From: an uncultured Oligella sp.
GTDB lineage: Bacteria > Pseudomonadota > Gammaproteobacteria > Burkholderiales > Burkholderiaceae_B
DNA length: 54,483 nt
Direction of reading: 5' to 3'
Assembly: GCA_947632105.1 (NCBI GenBank)
Contig: CANROD010000011.1
Span: forward strand, 1-54,483
Below are positions 26,856 to 36,028 of the stretch, piece after piece (positions within the stretch are counted from its first letter, which is position 1; every line of letters begins with the position of its first letter). The translations under genes were made by a program, and so were the position numbers. The notes beneath the pieces are model-generated. The model ran no database searches. It was not told the origin of the DNA and saw only the letters and a program-made list of their open reading frames with translations.

Positions 26856-27617
26856 TTAAAAATTGCAAAAAGCAATTTTTAAACCTATGGGCTTAGTCAC
26901 TAACTGCGCCTCTAATTGCTGATTCAATTGATATAAACGCACAAAAGTAACGTATTTATTTGCACTAATTTCTGGATAAACACCTGTCGACTCTGGTACC
27001 CAAACACGTATTAACTGAAAAGGTTGACCTGCCAAAGAACGTTCATAAACACCATTTGCTGCCGTCGTTATATATTCCGGATCACGTGATGCTCGAATAA
27101 AATGCAACAACTTTTCGACACCATCACTCAGCGGTTTAAATGATGCAACCCACTGATTGACCAGATCTTTTCTTTGCTCTTGATTGCCCATTAACCAACC
27201 TTGATAAGCGGGAAATTCTGTTGATGACAAACCACCAGGTGCGACATAACGACTTTTTATTTTAGATAACCACTCACTCTCTCTGACTGCACGACCAATT
27301 TTACCGGTATCGTGTAACTCACGACTAACCTGAGTTAAATCAATTAATGCTGCATCAATTGCCGACAAGTTAATTTCAGGATAATTTCTAAAATCCTGTA
27401 AGGTATTTTTCTGCTTATCTAACTCTTGCAATACGGTATTCCGAATATCTCCTCGTTCACAGACATCCATTACATCAAAAAGTGCTCCTAATAAGCTCTC
27501 ATCATCTTCCGACTTCGTCGAAAAATGTTGATGAAAAAAAGACAATCGTTGAAAAAGATGCTCTAAACGTAAAAAAGAACGGATTTTCTCACTAACTGGG
27601 TACTCATATAAAATCAC
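26856..27617 (-). CDS. zapD: Cell division protein ZapD
   Basis: ZapD is a cytoplasmic protein that bundles FtsZ filaments at the division ring. The 253-residue product matches the family in length and in its YEYPVSEKIRSFLRLEHLFQRL start. Further landmarks are DVMDVCERGDIRNTVLQELDKQK and the C-terminal RVWVPESTGVYPEISANKYVTFVRLY. I take GTG 27617 as the start because AAAAGGGA lies about 6 bases upstream and it aligns with the family. It follows coaE by 17 bases, the usual pairing. Its last codons form a terminator-like hairpin. Confidence 0.92.
   Translation of the reverse strand: MILYEYPVSEKIRSFLRLEHLFQRLSFFHQHFSTKSEDDESLLGALFDVMDVCERGDIRNTVLQELDKQKNTLQDFRNYPEINLSAIDAALIDLTQVSRELHDTGKIGRAVRESEWLSKIKSRYVAPGGLSSTEFPAYQGWLMGNQEQRKDLVNQWVASFKPLSDGVEKLLHFIRASRDPEYITTAANGVYERSLAGQPFQLIRVWVPESTGVYPEISANKYVTFVRLYQLNQQLEAQLVTKPIGLKIAFCNF
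26858..26880 (-). terminator. Terminator-like hairpin overlapping the zapD stop
   Basis: On the minus strand, AAAAATTGC and GCAATTTTT pair with a 5-base loop of T, and the T-run contains the start of the zapD stop codon. The hairpin is therefore made of coding sequence for the last eight residues. Confidence 0.55.
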
Positions 27618-27634
27618 GACAATCCCTTTTATAA

Positions 27635-28252
27635 TCAGCCTTTTCCGATCAACTCCAGCCAAAAGCCATGCATTACATGTACTTGCCGATGTAGCTCAAC
27701 TAAACTAACCCCCGCACCATTAACAATCACGTCATCAGCGTGCTCTAGTCTGAGATCTCGACTAGCCTGACTAGCAATAATTCGCCGAACCTCCGCTACT
27801 GTGAGTTGACTTCTAGATTGTACACGCGATATTTGTGTTTCTTCATCACAATCTACCACGCAGATACGTTTAAATTGCGAACGATAACGCCTCACCGACT
27901 CAATTAAAAGGGGGATATCATAAACCACATAAGGACTGCTTGCTTGCTCAGCTTGAAGACGCATTTGTTCTTGCACAATAGGATGGACAATTGCCTCTAA
28001 ACGCCGACGGGCATCAGCCTCTCTAAAAACCAACTCGCGCATTCTAGCGCGATCCAATGCTCCCGTCTCATCAATCATCACGTCACCAAAAGCCATGCCA
28101 ATGGCTGCTATTGCTGCGCCCCCACTCGCTGTACTAGCCCGTGAAATCTTATCCGCATCAATAATCGTAATTCCATAACTCGCTAACAGCCTAGTTACAG
28201 TTGATTTGCCAGAACCAATCCCACCAGTCAACCCGATCTTAAACTGCATCAT
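27635..28252 (-). CDS. coaE: Dephospho-CoA kinase
   Basis: CoaE phosphorylates the 3'-OH of the ribose in dephospho-CoA, the last step of coenzyme A synthesis. The 205-residue product has Walker A GLTGGIGSGKST near the N-terminus, then IIDADKISR, the CoA-binding VFREADARRRLEAIVHPIV and YDIPLLIES. Start at ATG 28252 or the adjacent ATG. It lies between the prepilin peptidase and zapD, the conserved pilD-coaE-zapD order. The coaX gene for an earlier CoA step is at 39.2 kb. Confidence 0.95.
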   Translation of the reverse strand: MMQFKIGLTGGIGSGKSTVTRLLASYGITIIDADKISRASTASGGAAIAAIGMAFGDVMIDETGALDRARMRELVFREADARRRLEAIVHPIVQEQMRLQAEQASSPYVVYDIPLLIESVRRYRSQFKRICVVDCDEETQISRVQSRSQLTVAEVRRIIASQASRDLRLEHADDVIVNGAGVSLVELHRQVHVMHGFWLELIGKG

Positions 28253-28274
28253 CTACCCTTTAGCGCCAGGCTAT

Positions 28275-28922
28275 TTATCCGTACCACCAAATAATATAGG
28301 TTGCCATAGATAAAAAGGGACCAAAAGCAACGCTACTTACAGTCTTTTTAAAAAAAATGCGACGACCCACTAAAAACACAATAGCTAAAGAACAAGCGAG
28401 TAGCAATAAATAAAGCATTAATTGACCATCAAACCAACAGAGCAAAGCCAAAATAAACTTCGTATCCCCAGCGCCAAACCCCTGATGAAGCCTACCATTA
28501 GCAAGTCTTTTCGTGGCTACCTGAAGGATCTTAGCACAAGTGGCCCAGAGCATAACTATTACTAATTGTATCCAAAAATGACTATGCAATACAAAATAAT
28601 GGTAATTTAATCCAAAGATTGCAAGCGCTAATAACATACCATCAGGCAATATTCTTAACTTCAAATCAAACCAGGACAAACTCAACACAATAGCAAGCAA
28701 CAGTAAATAAAAAACTGACTCAGCATCTAATCGCTTCAACTCCAAGCCTAAAGCAAAAAATAACAGTACGACTAGCACTGAAGGATAGTGTTTTTTATAC
28801 GGACGAATCTCTCGCCAATAGCAATCTCGGCGATAACGTCGATAAATACTTAATAGGTAACTTGGCAAAAAGAAATAGAGTAATACCCCTAAGAAGCCTA
28901 AAAAGAAAAAGAGCTGAAACAT
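28275..28922 (-). CDS. pilD: Prepilin peptidase (A24 family), short form without cysteine-rich methylase domain
   Basis: Type IV prepilin peptidases are inner membrane aspartyl proteases that cut the leader of pilins and pseudopilins and usually N-methylate the new end. The 215 residues show both catalytic aspartate motifs: WFDLKLRILPD (about residue 85) and GFGAGDTKF (about 152), with several membrane segments and the late FGPF motif. The usual cytoplasmic domain with two CxxC pairs is missing and replaced by a short basic loop (YRRYRRDCYWREIRPYKKHY). The pilB and pilC genes that normally precede it are absent. Confidence 0.82.
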   Translation of the reverse strand: MFQLFFFLGFLGVLLYFFLPSYLLSIYRRYRRDCYWREIRPYKKHYPSVLVVLLFFALGLELKRLDAESVFYLLLLAIVLSLSWFDLKLRILPDGMLLALAIFGLNYHYFVLHSHFWIQLVIVMLWATCAKILQVATKRLANGRLHQGFGAGDTKFILALLCWFDGQLMLYLLLLACSLAIVFLVGRRIFFKKTVSSVAFGPFLSMATYIIWWYG

Positions 28923-29009
28923 CTGAATCTCCTCTAAAGAAGAATCTTAGCTCGAGCTCTTTTTATTATGGTATTGACAGGATATTTTTATCCATACCTA
29001 AAATGACAA

Positions 29010-29738
29010 TTAATGCAGAGTGCGTTCACTATCCTTATCACCCATTAACTCACTATCTTCGACATCATCTTCTTGCTCGAAGGTTAGGACATAGGCATCA
29101 AGTTCCACAAAAGCATGTAATAAACTAGCAATAGACTGGTAAAAATCAAAATTAGTGCCTTCTATTTGCTGCACACGATCTTGCCACTCTTCTACCCATG
29201 AAAGTAAGGAAACCTCTAAATACATACCTTGTACTTGTGCTACTGACTCCATAACGTTGGAGTCCTGCTCATCAACTACGGCCAAACACCATGCAGAGAT
29301 AGCAGCGAGATAAACTGAAATATGATCAGTAGCCTCATTAAACTCAGGATTTAAAGGTAGTTTGTTATGCTCTAAAAAAATGGATAATGGTAAATTATTT
29401 TGGAGAAAATTAATATCTTCCTGCGCTAAATAAAGTGATGCGAGTGGTGGTACGGTGGCGGATTTTTTAGTTAGAAATAACATTTTAAAATCCTCGGCTA
29501 ACGCAATACGTGCTTCATCGCTACCATCCATCGCCTCAAGCGCTTTGCTCACACGAACTACCTCTTCGTTAAAACCAAGACCCACAAAGAAATCTAACAA
29601 TTGACTCATTTCATCAGAACAATAAAATGAAAATAAATCCTTGCTAATCACATCGGCATAAATGCTTGAAAACCATTCAAATATTGACGATCGTTCGGTA
29701 TTGAATGGGGTCCAATTAGCTTGAAGTTCCTGATACAT
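29010..29738 (-). CDS. TorD/DmsD-family chaperone-like protein
   Basis: TorD-family chaperones bind the Tat signal and mature part of molybdoenzymes while the cofactor is inserted. The 242-residue, all-helical, acidic product has family-like features: LAEDFKMLFLTKKSATVPPLASLYL and the EATDHISVYLAAISAWCLAV helix near residue 140. Overall similarity, as far as I can judge, is modest. An acidic tail (FEQEDDVEDSELMGDKDSE) ends it. No molybdoenzyme gene is in the window, so its client is unknown. Confidence 0.65.
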   Translation of the reverse strand: MYQELQANWTPFNTERSSIFEWFSSIYADVISKDLFSFYCSDEMSQLLDFFVGLGFNEEVVRVSKALEAMDGSDEARIALAEDFKMLFLTKKSATVPPLASLYLAQEDINFLQNNLPLSIFLEHNKLPLNPEFNEATDHISVYLAAISAWCLAVVDEQDSNVMESVAQVQGMYLEVSLLSWVEEWQDRVQQIEGTNFDFYQSIASLLHAFVELDAYVLTFEQEDDVEDSELMGDKDSERTLH

Positions 29739-29836
29739 GATGACTTAAGTCCTTTGGGTAACTCTAAAAAATTATATAATCTAACTTCTATTCTACCCAC
29801 ATATTGCCTAGTCGTCCTAAGCAAGTGAGATGAAGA

Positions 29837-29871
29837 AAAAAGTGAATCGTTCTGTACACACACTCACTTTT
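29837..29871 (-). terminator. Possible terminator of the sulfate transport operon
   Basis: Minus-strand stem AAAAGTGA / TCACTTTT (29864-29871 with 29837-29844) with a 19-base loop and a T-rich tail, 24 bases past the cysA stop. The long loop makes it a weak call. Confidence 0.45.
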
Positions 29872-29894
29872 ATAAAACCACCTTGCTACTTAAA

Positions 29895-30965
29895 CTACTG
29901 ATTAAAGACTATTACCGACTCTGGACTAAGAGCGATACGTTCACCTTTTTTATAACCTAAGTCTTGTTGTATTTGCTGCGGCAGAAAAACATCAACCTCT
30001 TGACCCTGCTCTTCATCAATCACATGGAGACTCACGAACGGGCCTAAATCCTGAACATCTTGCAAATAGCCATGGAGCATAAAGCCATTATTCTCTGTCG
30101 CTCGACTTAAACGCCATTGATGAGGACGCACATAGGCTTTGGCAAAACCATCACGAATACCATACTTTTTTTGTTCTTCAGAAATAGCCACCGAGAAATT
30201 ACTAAAGTGCCAATTTAACCCCTTCACAACTCCATCAAAGGCTATTGCCTCACCTAAGAACTCCGTTACGAACGGTGTTTGTGGTTGATGATAAAGGTAA
30301 GAGCCACTACCCTCTTGCTCAATAAGACCATGATTCATTAAAACAATGCTATCTGATATCTCTAAGGCCTCCTCTTGGTCATGTGTAACCAAGATACTGG
30401 TTACACCTAACTCATGGTGTACTTTTCTGAGCCACTGGCGTAATTCCTTTCGAACCTTAGCATCTAGCGCACCAAAAGGTTCATCTAAAAGTAATAATTT
30501 AGGACTGACCGCTAAAGAACGTGCTAAAGCGATACGCTGACGTTGACCGCCAGACAATTGAGATGGAAAGGATTTAGCGAGATGAGATAACTGCACCAAA
30601 TCTAACAAATGCATGACACGCGTTTTAATATCTTTCCTTGAGGGTCGTTGACTACGCGGCAATACGGTTAAACCGAAAGCGACGTTATCAAATACCGTCA
30701 TGTGACGAAACAAAGCATAGTGCTGAAACATAAAACCGATATTACGATCCTGCACTGACTTATTAGTCATATCCTGACCATCTAGGATCACCTGCCCATT
30801 ATCAGCAAATTCCAAACCCGCAATAATACGTAAAAGCGTCGTTTTACCACAACCAGAAGGTCCTAATAAAGATACTAACTGGCCTGTTTCAACATGCAAA
30901 TTAATATTTTTTAAGGCATGAAAATTACCAAAACTCTTATTGATATGCTTAATTTGGATACTCAT
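29895..30965 (-). CDS. cysA: Sulfate/thiosulfate ABC transporter ATPase
   Basis: CysA powers sulfate and thiosulfate uptake. The 356 residues contain Walker A GPSGCGKT at 35-42, the signature [16 protein letters not shown], Walker [13 protein letters not shown] and the switch histidine in [12 protein letters not shown]-terminal TOBE-like domain ([13 protein letters not shown] onward) follows. ATG 30965 overlaps the cysW stop by 4 bases. It is the last gene of sbp-cysT-cysW-cysA. Confidence 0.95.
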   Translation of the reverse strand: MSIQIKHINKSFGNFHALKNINLHVETGQLVSLLGPSGCGKTTLLRIIAGLEFADNGQVILDGQDMTNKSVQDRNIGFMFQHYALFRHMTVFDNVAFGLTVLPRSQRPSRKDIKTRVMHLLDLVQLSHLAKSFPSQLSGGQRQRIALARSLAVSPKLLLLDEPFGALDAKVRKELRQWLRKVHHELGVTSILVTHDQEEALEISDSIVLMNHGLIEQEGSGSYLYHQPQTPFVTEFLGEAIAFDGVVKGLNWHFSNFSVAISEEQKKYGIRDGFAKAYVRPHQWRLSRATENNGFMLHGYLQDVQDLGPFVSLHVIDEEQGQEVDVFLPQQIQQDLGYKKGERIALSPESVIVFNQ

Positions 30966-31873
30966 GCCGTTACCTCATTTGTTTTTTTATTCATAGTTTT
31001 TGAAAAATTGTTTTTCTTCGAGTGAGACGCTAAAGCTTGCTTATACTTACGATCTTCCCGCCAACTCAAGGCATGTTGAAAAATCAATGTAACAATAGCC
31101 AAAAGAGCTAATAAACTTGCCGAAGCAAAGGCGCCCACTTGGTTATAATCGTTATAAAGGACATCAATATGCAATGGCAAGGTGTTGGTCAGACCGCGGA
31201 TATGTCCTGATACCACAGATACCGCCCCAAACTCACCCATAGCTCGTGCATTACTTAAAATAATGCCGTACAACAAAGCCCATTTGATATTTGGTAGAGT
31301 CACACGCCAAAACATTTGCCAAGGTGAGGCTCCTAACACCAGTGCGGCCTGCTCCTCGCTTGAACCTTGACTTTGCATCAAAGGAATTAATTCGCGAGCC
31401 ACAAACGGGAAGGTCACAAACAACGTGGCAATCACAATACCAGGCACGGCAAAAATCACTTGAATACCAATAGACTCTAACCAACCTCCTAAGAAACTAT
31501 AGCTACCAAATAATAAGATAAACATTAGACCAGCAACCACTGGTGAAACCGAAAATGGTAAATCCAATAAGGTCGTCATCCACTGCTTACCGCGAAAATC
31601 AAAGCGTGTCAGTAACCACGCAACAGAAACACCAAAAATAACGTTAATTGGCAAGACAATAGCAGCTGTCAATACTGTTAATCTAATCGCCGATACCGCA
31701 TCAGGCTCAGTTAAGGAGGCTATATATAGTTGCCATCCTTGACTGAAGGCTTCCACAAAAATAGAGACCAGTGGAATAACTAACATAACGCCTAAAAAGA
31801 CTACCGCAATTGCAATTAATAAAAATTTAAACCAACGTGGTTCATCAATAGGATTTTGATTTGCTCTTTCCAT
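30962..31873 (-). CDS. cysW: Sulfate ABC transporter permease CysW
   Basis: One of two inner membrane permeases of the importer. The 303-residue product has six predicted membrane segments and the EAA loop [31 protein letters not shown] that docks on CysA. ATG 31873 is preferred; a TTG two codons upstream is possible. A basic tail of about 35 residues ([15 protein letters not shown]) follows the last membrane segment and is not usual. Confidence 0.93.
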   Translation of the reverse strand: MERANQNPIDEPRWFKFLLIAIAVVFLGVMLVIPLVSIFVEAFSQGWQLYIASLTEPDAVSAIRLTVLTAAIVLPINVIFGVSVAWLLTRFDFRGKQWMTTLLDLPFSVSPVVAGLMFILLFGSYSFLGGWLESIGIQVIFAVPGIVIATLFVTFPFVARELIPLMQSQGSSEEQAALVLGASPWQMFWRVTLPNIKWALLYGIILSNARAMGEFGAVSVVSGHIRGLTNTLPLHIDVLYNDYNQVGAFASASLLALLAIVTLIFQHALSWREDRKYKQALASHSKKNNFSKTMNKKTNEVTA

Positions 31874-31882
31874 ACTCAACTC

Positions 31883-32713
31883 TTATCCCCTACCTTCAAG
31901 ACGACGACTAATACGCCATTGCGCTGCATTAATAATAAATAAAACAGTAAAGGCAATTAACAACATAAATAAAGCAACAGCTGAGGCACCTTTCACATCA
32001 AACATTTCTAGTTTTGAAGTAATAATCACCGGCAAGATTTCTGATACCATTGGGATATTTCCGGCAATAAAAATCACTGAACCATACTCACCAGTAGCAC
32101 GGGCAAACATCATGCCAGTCCCCATAAGCAAAGCAGGTGTTAATTCCGGCAAAATAACCCGTCTAAAGGTGGTCCAACGATTAGCTCCTAAGGTTGCTGA
32201 AGCCTCCTCTAATTCTGGCTTCAGCTCCTCCAGCACCGGCTGCACAGCACGGATAATAAACGGCATACTTACTACAACTAAGGCCAAGTAAATACCCTTC
32301 GGTGTAAAAGCGATACGTTGTTCAAAGAACTGTCCTAGCCAACCATTAGGCGCGTAAAGCGTTGCTAGGGCAATACCTGTCACCGCTGTCGGCAAAGCAA
32401 AAGGTAAATCAACTAATGAATTCATTAATGATCTGCCAGGAAACTTATAACGTACTAATACCCAGGCCACTAGGGTGCCAAAAAACAAATTAGTCAACGT
32501 AGCATAAAGCGATAAACGGAGAGTCAAAAAGATAGCTGCCATCACACGGTCATCAGCGATCGTATTAATAAAAGCAGTCCACCCCATACCTGAAGTGACC
32601 CAGAACAACATAGCAAAGGGCAAAATCACTAGGATAGATAAGCAAAATACACTTATCCCTAGGCTTAGTCCAAAGCCCGGTAATATCGTTTTTTGTTTGA
32701 GTAAAAGTTGCAT
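31883..32713 (-). CDS. cysT: Sulfate ABC transporter permease CysT
   Basis: Second permease of the importer, also called CysU. The 276 residues have six membrane segments, the typical start with FGLSLGISVFCLSILVILPFAMLFW, and the EAA loop ELEEASATLGANRWTTFRRVILPELTPALLMG. It is 9 bases upstream of cysW and 92 bases downstream of sbp, with a hairpin in that gap. Confidence 0.93.
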   Translation of the reverse strand: MQLLLKQKTILPGFGLSLGISVFCLSILVILPFAMLFWVTSGMGWTAFINTIADDRVMAAIFLTLRLSLYATLTNLFFGTLVAWVLVRYKFPGRSLMNSLVDLPFALPTAVTGIALATLYAPNGWLGQFFEQRIAFTPKGIYLALVVVSMPFIIRAVQPVLEELKPELEEASATLGANRWTTFRRVILPELTPALLMGTGMMFARATGEYGSVIFIAGNIPMVSEILPVIITSKLEMFDVKGASAVALFMLLIAFTVLFIINAAQWRISRRLEGRG

Positions 32714-32739
32714 TATTTAATACCGTTTTTTAATAGCAA

Positions 32740-32775
32740 ATGCGCTTAGCCTCAATTACTGAGTTCTAAGCGCAT
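32740..32775 (-). other. Intercistronic hairpin between sbp and cysT
   Basis: Perfect 10-bp stem ATGCGCTTAG / CTAAGCGCAT (32740-32749 with 32766-32775), without a direct T-run on the minus strand. Its position after a binding-protein gene fits a 3' stabilising or partial-termination hairpin that raises sbp message above that of the permeases. Confidence 0.65.
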
Positions 32776-32805
32776 CGAAGCAAATTTTTTATGCTTTTTT
32801 ATTGT

Positions 32806-33843
32806 TTAGCGCTTGTTGACTTCGTCAAAAATAGCACCATCAGCAAAGTAAGTTTGCATAATTTCAGGCCAATCGCCAAAAACATCTACCGCACGAAAGG
32901 TTTCTACAGGAGGGAAACGGTCGGCGTTTTCCTCTAATATGTCTTGATTACTAGGACGCAAGTATAAAGAAGCAGCCAACTCTTGTGCTGGCTCGCTCCA
33001 TAAGAAATCCAAATACTCTTTAGCAAGTACTTCCGAATCTTTGCGCTCAACTACTGTATCAACAATCGCAACTGGATTTTCTGCTTTGATAGAGTATGTA
33101 GGATAGATTACTTCGAACTGATCCTTACCGAACTCGTTCGCTGCCATATGCGCTTCATTTTCAAAGGTTAGAAGCACATCACCAATACCACGCTGTACAA
33201 AAGTTGTCGTTGCAGCACGGCCACCATTTTCCAAGATAGGTACGTTTTTCAAGATACCACGGGCCAACTCTTTCGCTTTTTCATGATCACCATTATGCTC
33301 TTTTAAAGCTGCACCATAAAGCGCCAAGAAAGTGTAACGACCATTACCGGTAATTTTCGGATTAGCGATCACAATTTGCACGCCGTCTTGAGTTAAATCC
33401 TCCCAGTCCTGGATATTTTTAGGGTTATCCTTACGCACTAAAATTACCGTTAAACTGGTAAAAGGTACCGCATTATCTGGAAACTCCTGCTCCCACTCAC
33501 CATCAATCAAGCCCTTATCAACTAGCAACTGAATATCTGAGCTTTGATTCATGGTTACCACATCAGCTAATAACCCGTTAGCTACACTCATGGCTTGTTT
33601 AGAGGAACCGGCATGAGACTGCTGAATATTTAACTTTGCACCGTCATGCTTGGCAGCGTAGTCCTCTAAGAACAAAGGATTAAATTCCTTGTAGAAGTCA
33701 CGCATCACATCATAAGAGACGTTTAAGAAAGCTTCATTACTTTCTTGTGCCTGTGCACTCACACCAAAAACCGCTGACACTGCGACAGACACAGCTAAAG
33801 CTGGTTTTACCACTGATGATAAAAAGTTTTTACCAAATTTCAT
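32806..33843 (-). CDS. sbp: Periplasmic sulfate-binding protein
   Basis: The substrate-binding protein delivers sulfate to CysTWA. A signal peptide (about residues 1-33, VSAQA-QE) precedes the mature part, which begins AFLNVSYDVMRDFYKEFN, then QQSHAGSSKQAMSVANGLLADVVTMNQSSDI and NPKITGNGRYTFLALYGA, all typical of Sbp/CysP. I prefer ATG 33843, because AGGA lies 6 bases before it; that AGGA directly abuts the alternative ATG 33849. First gene of its operon. Confidence 0.95.
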   Translation of the reverse strand: MKFGKNFLSSVVKPALAVSVAVSAVFGVSAQAQESNEAFLNVSYDVMRDFYKEFNPLFLEDYAAKHDGAKLNIQQSHAGSSKQAMSVANGLLADVVTMNQSSDIQLLVDKGLIDGEWEQEFPDNAVPFTSLTVILVRKDNPKNIQDWEDLTQDGVQIVIANPKITGNGRYTFLALYGAALKEHNGDHEKAKELARGILKNVPILENGGRAATTTFVQRGIGDVLLTFENEAHMAANEFGKDQFEVIYPTYSIKAENPVAIVDTVVERKDSEVLAKEYLDFLWSEPAQELAASLYLRPSNQDILEENADRFPPVETFRAVDVFGDWPEIMQTYFADGAIFDEVNKR

Positions 33844-33973
33844 AGTCATTCCTAAATAATGTTTTTATCTATTGAATAGCTCAAAAAGACATAAAGAAGA
33901 ATATAACGCTTTTTTCTTATAATTAAAAAGAATAAATTTAAATATTAATATTACTTATACTTATATAAAAAGA

Positions 33974-34007
33974 AAAAAACGCCCCATAAATATATAAGGC
34001 GCTTTGC
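33974..34007 (-). terminator. Probable terminator after lipA
   Basis: Minus-strand stem AAGCGCC / GGCGTTT (one G-T pair) with a 14-base AT-rich loop and a run of seven T, 23 bases past the lipA stop. The rest of the 34029-33850 gap is AT-rich and should hold the sbp promoter. Confidence 0.6.
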
Positions 34008-34029
34008 AAAAAGTTATGAGCGATTCAAT

Positions 34030-35001
34030 CTATACGATGCCGCTTGCTTGCTCATCAGCATGATAAGAAGAGCGCACCATCGCACCTACAGCGGCATGAC
34101 TAAAGCCCATCTTATATGCCTCCTCTTCAAGCCAGCTAAACTCATCTGGGTGCATATAACGCTCGACAGGTAGGTGATGGCCCGATGGCGCCAAATACTG
34201 ACCGATAGTAATCATATCAATATCATGTGCACGCATATCATGCATCACCTCGAGAATCTCGTCGTTATTTTCGCCCAAACCGACCATAATACCTGACTTA
34301 GTTGGGATACCTGGGTATAGACGCTTAAAATCTTGCAGTAGCTTAAGTGAATGCTGATAATCAGCCCCTGGTCGCGCTTGCTTGTATAGACGGGGAATAG
34401 TCTCCAAGTTATGGTTCATCACATCAGGTAAGCCATCTGAAAAAATAGCTAGCGCTTTATCTAAGCGACCGCGAAAGTCAGGAACTAACACCTCAACCTG
34501 AGTTTTAGGTGAGCGCTCACGAACCTCATTAATACAGTTAACAAAGTGTTGAGCTCCACCATCTCGTAAATCGTCGCGGTCTACAGAGGTAATCACTACG
34601 TAATTCAGACGCATCAAAGCGATCGACTCAGCCAGGTTTGCCGGTTCTTTCTCATCTAAAGGATCGGGTCGACCATGACCAACGTCACAGAATGGGCAAC
34701 GACGGGTACACTTATCACCCATAATCATAAAGGTCGCCGTACCCTTACCAAAACACTCCCCGATGTTTGGACAAGAGGCCTCTTCACAGACCGTGACCAT
34801 TTTATTTTCTCTTAATATACTCTTAATATGAGTAAACTGAGAGTTCGCCGGTGCTGTTTTGACACGAATCCACGACGGCTTTTTAAGCGGCTCTCTTTGT
34901 ACCACTTTAACTGGAATACGAGAAACCTTATCAAAAGCTTTTTGCTTTTTTGAAGCAACATAGCTCTCGTCTTTCTCTAGAATTGGTAAATTTGTACTCA
35001 C
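34030..35001 (-). CDS. lipA: Lipoyl synthase
   Basis: A radical SAM enzyme that inserts two sulfurs into protein-bound octanoate. The 323-residue product has the auxiliary-cluster motif [12 protein letters not shown] and the radical-SAM CTRRCPFC, followed by the normal core and the C-terminal RSSYHA with its conserved serine. The start is GTG 35001, with AGAGGA 8 bases upstream. It is the last gene of the dacC-dat-ybeD-lipB-lipA group and works directly after LipB. Confidence 0.96.
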   Translation of the reverse strand: MSTNLPILEKDESYVASKKQKAFDKVSRIPVKVVQREPLKKPSWIRVKTAPANSQFTHIKSILRENKMVTVCEEASCPNIGECFGKGTATFMIMGDKCTRRCPFCDVGHGRPDPLDEKEPANLAESIALMRLNYVVITSVDRDDLRDGGAQHFVNCINEVRERSPKTQVEVLVPDFRGRLDKALAIFSDGLPDVMNHNLETIPRLYKQARPGADYQHSLKLLQDFKRLYPGIPTKSGIMVGLGENNDEILEVMHDMRAHDIDMITIGQYLAPSGHHLPVERYMHPDEFSWLEEEAYKMGFSHAAVGAMVRSSYHADEQASGIV

Positions 35002-35036
35002 TGCTTTTGTCCTCTAAATCAGAGTAAATATCATGT

Positions 35037-35702
35037 CTAGGATGTGGCCCGCTTAGCTAAGGCTAATTTGACATTGAAGATTTTCTGAAGCTCTTCGACC
35101 ACTTTATCAGAAACGTCAGCCACCGTCGCCTTTACCCCCAAGCTTTGCATATCTATTGTACGCAACCCCTCATAACCACAAGGGTTGATCCCCAAAAAGG
35201 GATCTAAGTCCATGGACACATTAATTGCTAACCCATGGTAGGTACAACCCTTAGTGATTTTAACACCAAGCGCTGCAATCTTAGCTAAACCATCGCCGGG
35301 AACGTCATCCATTGGTACATAGACACCGGGGGCCTTTTCCTTACGACAAGCATCAGGAATATCAAAATACGCCAATGTCTCAATAATCGCATCCTCAAGA
35401 CTTTCAACATACTCTTTAGCAAAAATTTTATAGCGACTAAGCTGCAATAAAGGGTATACAACAACCTGGCCAGGACCGTGATAGGTTACTTGACCACCAC
35501 GATTACAATGAACAACAGGTATCTTCTTTGGGTTTAAAATATGCTCGGGCTTACCTGCCTGACCTAGGGTATAAACAGCCTTGTGCTCAACTTGCCAGAG
35601 CTCATCGGCAGTATCCTCGCTACGAGACTCAGTAAACTGCTTCATAGCTTCCCAAAGCGGTTCGTAATCAGCTAAACCCTCGAATTTCTTAACTTTTATC
35701 AT
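35037..35702 (-). CDS. lipB: Octanoyl-(acyl-carrier-protein)-protein transferase
   Basis: LipB moves octanoate from ACP to lipoyl domains of the 2-oxoacid dehydrogenases and GcvH. The 221 residues show RGGQVTYHGPGQVVVYPLL, the catalytic lysine region KIAALGVKITKG and the catalytic cysteine in GCTYHGLAINVSMD. No Shine-Dalgarno is visible before ATG 35702. Instead a hairpin (35714-35741) sits about 12 bases upstream of the start. Confidence 0.95.
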   Translation of the reverse strand: MIKVKKFEGLADYEPLWEAMKQFTESRSEDTADELWQVEHKAVYTLGQAGKPEHILNPKKIPVVHCNRGGQVTYHGPGQVVVYPLLQLSRYKIFAKEYVESLEDAIIETLAYFDIPDACRKEKAPGVYVPMDDVPGDGLAKIAALGVKITKGCTYHGLAINVSMDLDPFLGINPCGYEGLRTIDMQSLGVKATVADVSDKVVEELQKIFNVKLALAKRATS

Positions 35703-35713
35703 AGAAAAATGAT

Positions 35714-35741
35714 GACTCAGCTCATTAATTGTAGCTGAGTC
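35714..35741 (-). promoter_or_regulatory. Hairpin in the lipB leader
   Basis: Perfect 9-bp stem GACTCAGCT / AGCTGAGTC (35714-35722 with 35733-35741), 10-base loop, followed on the minus strand by ATCATTTTTCT and the lipB ATG. It may be an attenuator or a translation control element inside the operon. Confidence 0.55.
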
Positions 35742-35747
35742 TAAAGA

Positions 35748-36023
35748 CTAGAGCACGGCCTTGACAAGTTCATGCCCGTGAAGTGCACGATAAATATCAT
35801 CCAATTGTTCTCGCGACTTCACATAAACAGTCACCGTTAAACCGATGTAATTGCCCTTACTACTCTCTCGTAAAACAATAGTTTCCGGCTTAAAGTTTGG
35901 ATCATGCTCTAAAATAATAGGAGTCAAAAGCTCCACAATCTCTGGATGATTAACACTCATCACCTTGATTGGAAAATCACATGGGTATTCAATTAAGGAC
36001 TCTTCTTTAGGTATTTCGTTCAT
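35748..36023 (-). CDS. ybeD: DUF493 / YbeD family protein
   Basis: A small ferredoxin-like-fold protein seen beside lipB in many proteobacteria; function not established, sometimes suggested as regulatory. The 91-residue product has LIEYPCDFPIKVMSVNHPE and the typical end YRALHGHELVKAVL. ATG 36023 begins 5 bases after the dat stop. An in-frame TTG at 36032 would overlap dat by 4 bases and is an alternative. Confidence 0.9.
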   Translation of the reverse strand: MNEIPKEESLIEYPCDFPIKVMSVNHPEIVELLTPIILEHDPNFKPETIVLRESSKGNYIGLTVTVYVKSREQLDDIYRALHGHELVKAVL

Positions 36024-36028
36024 ATCAA

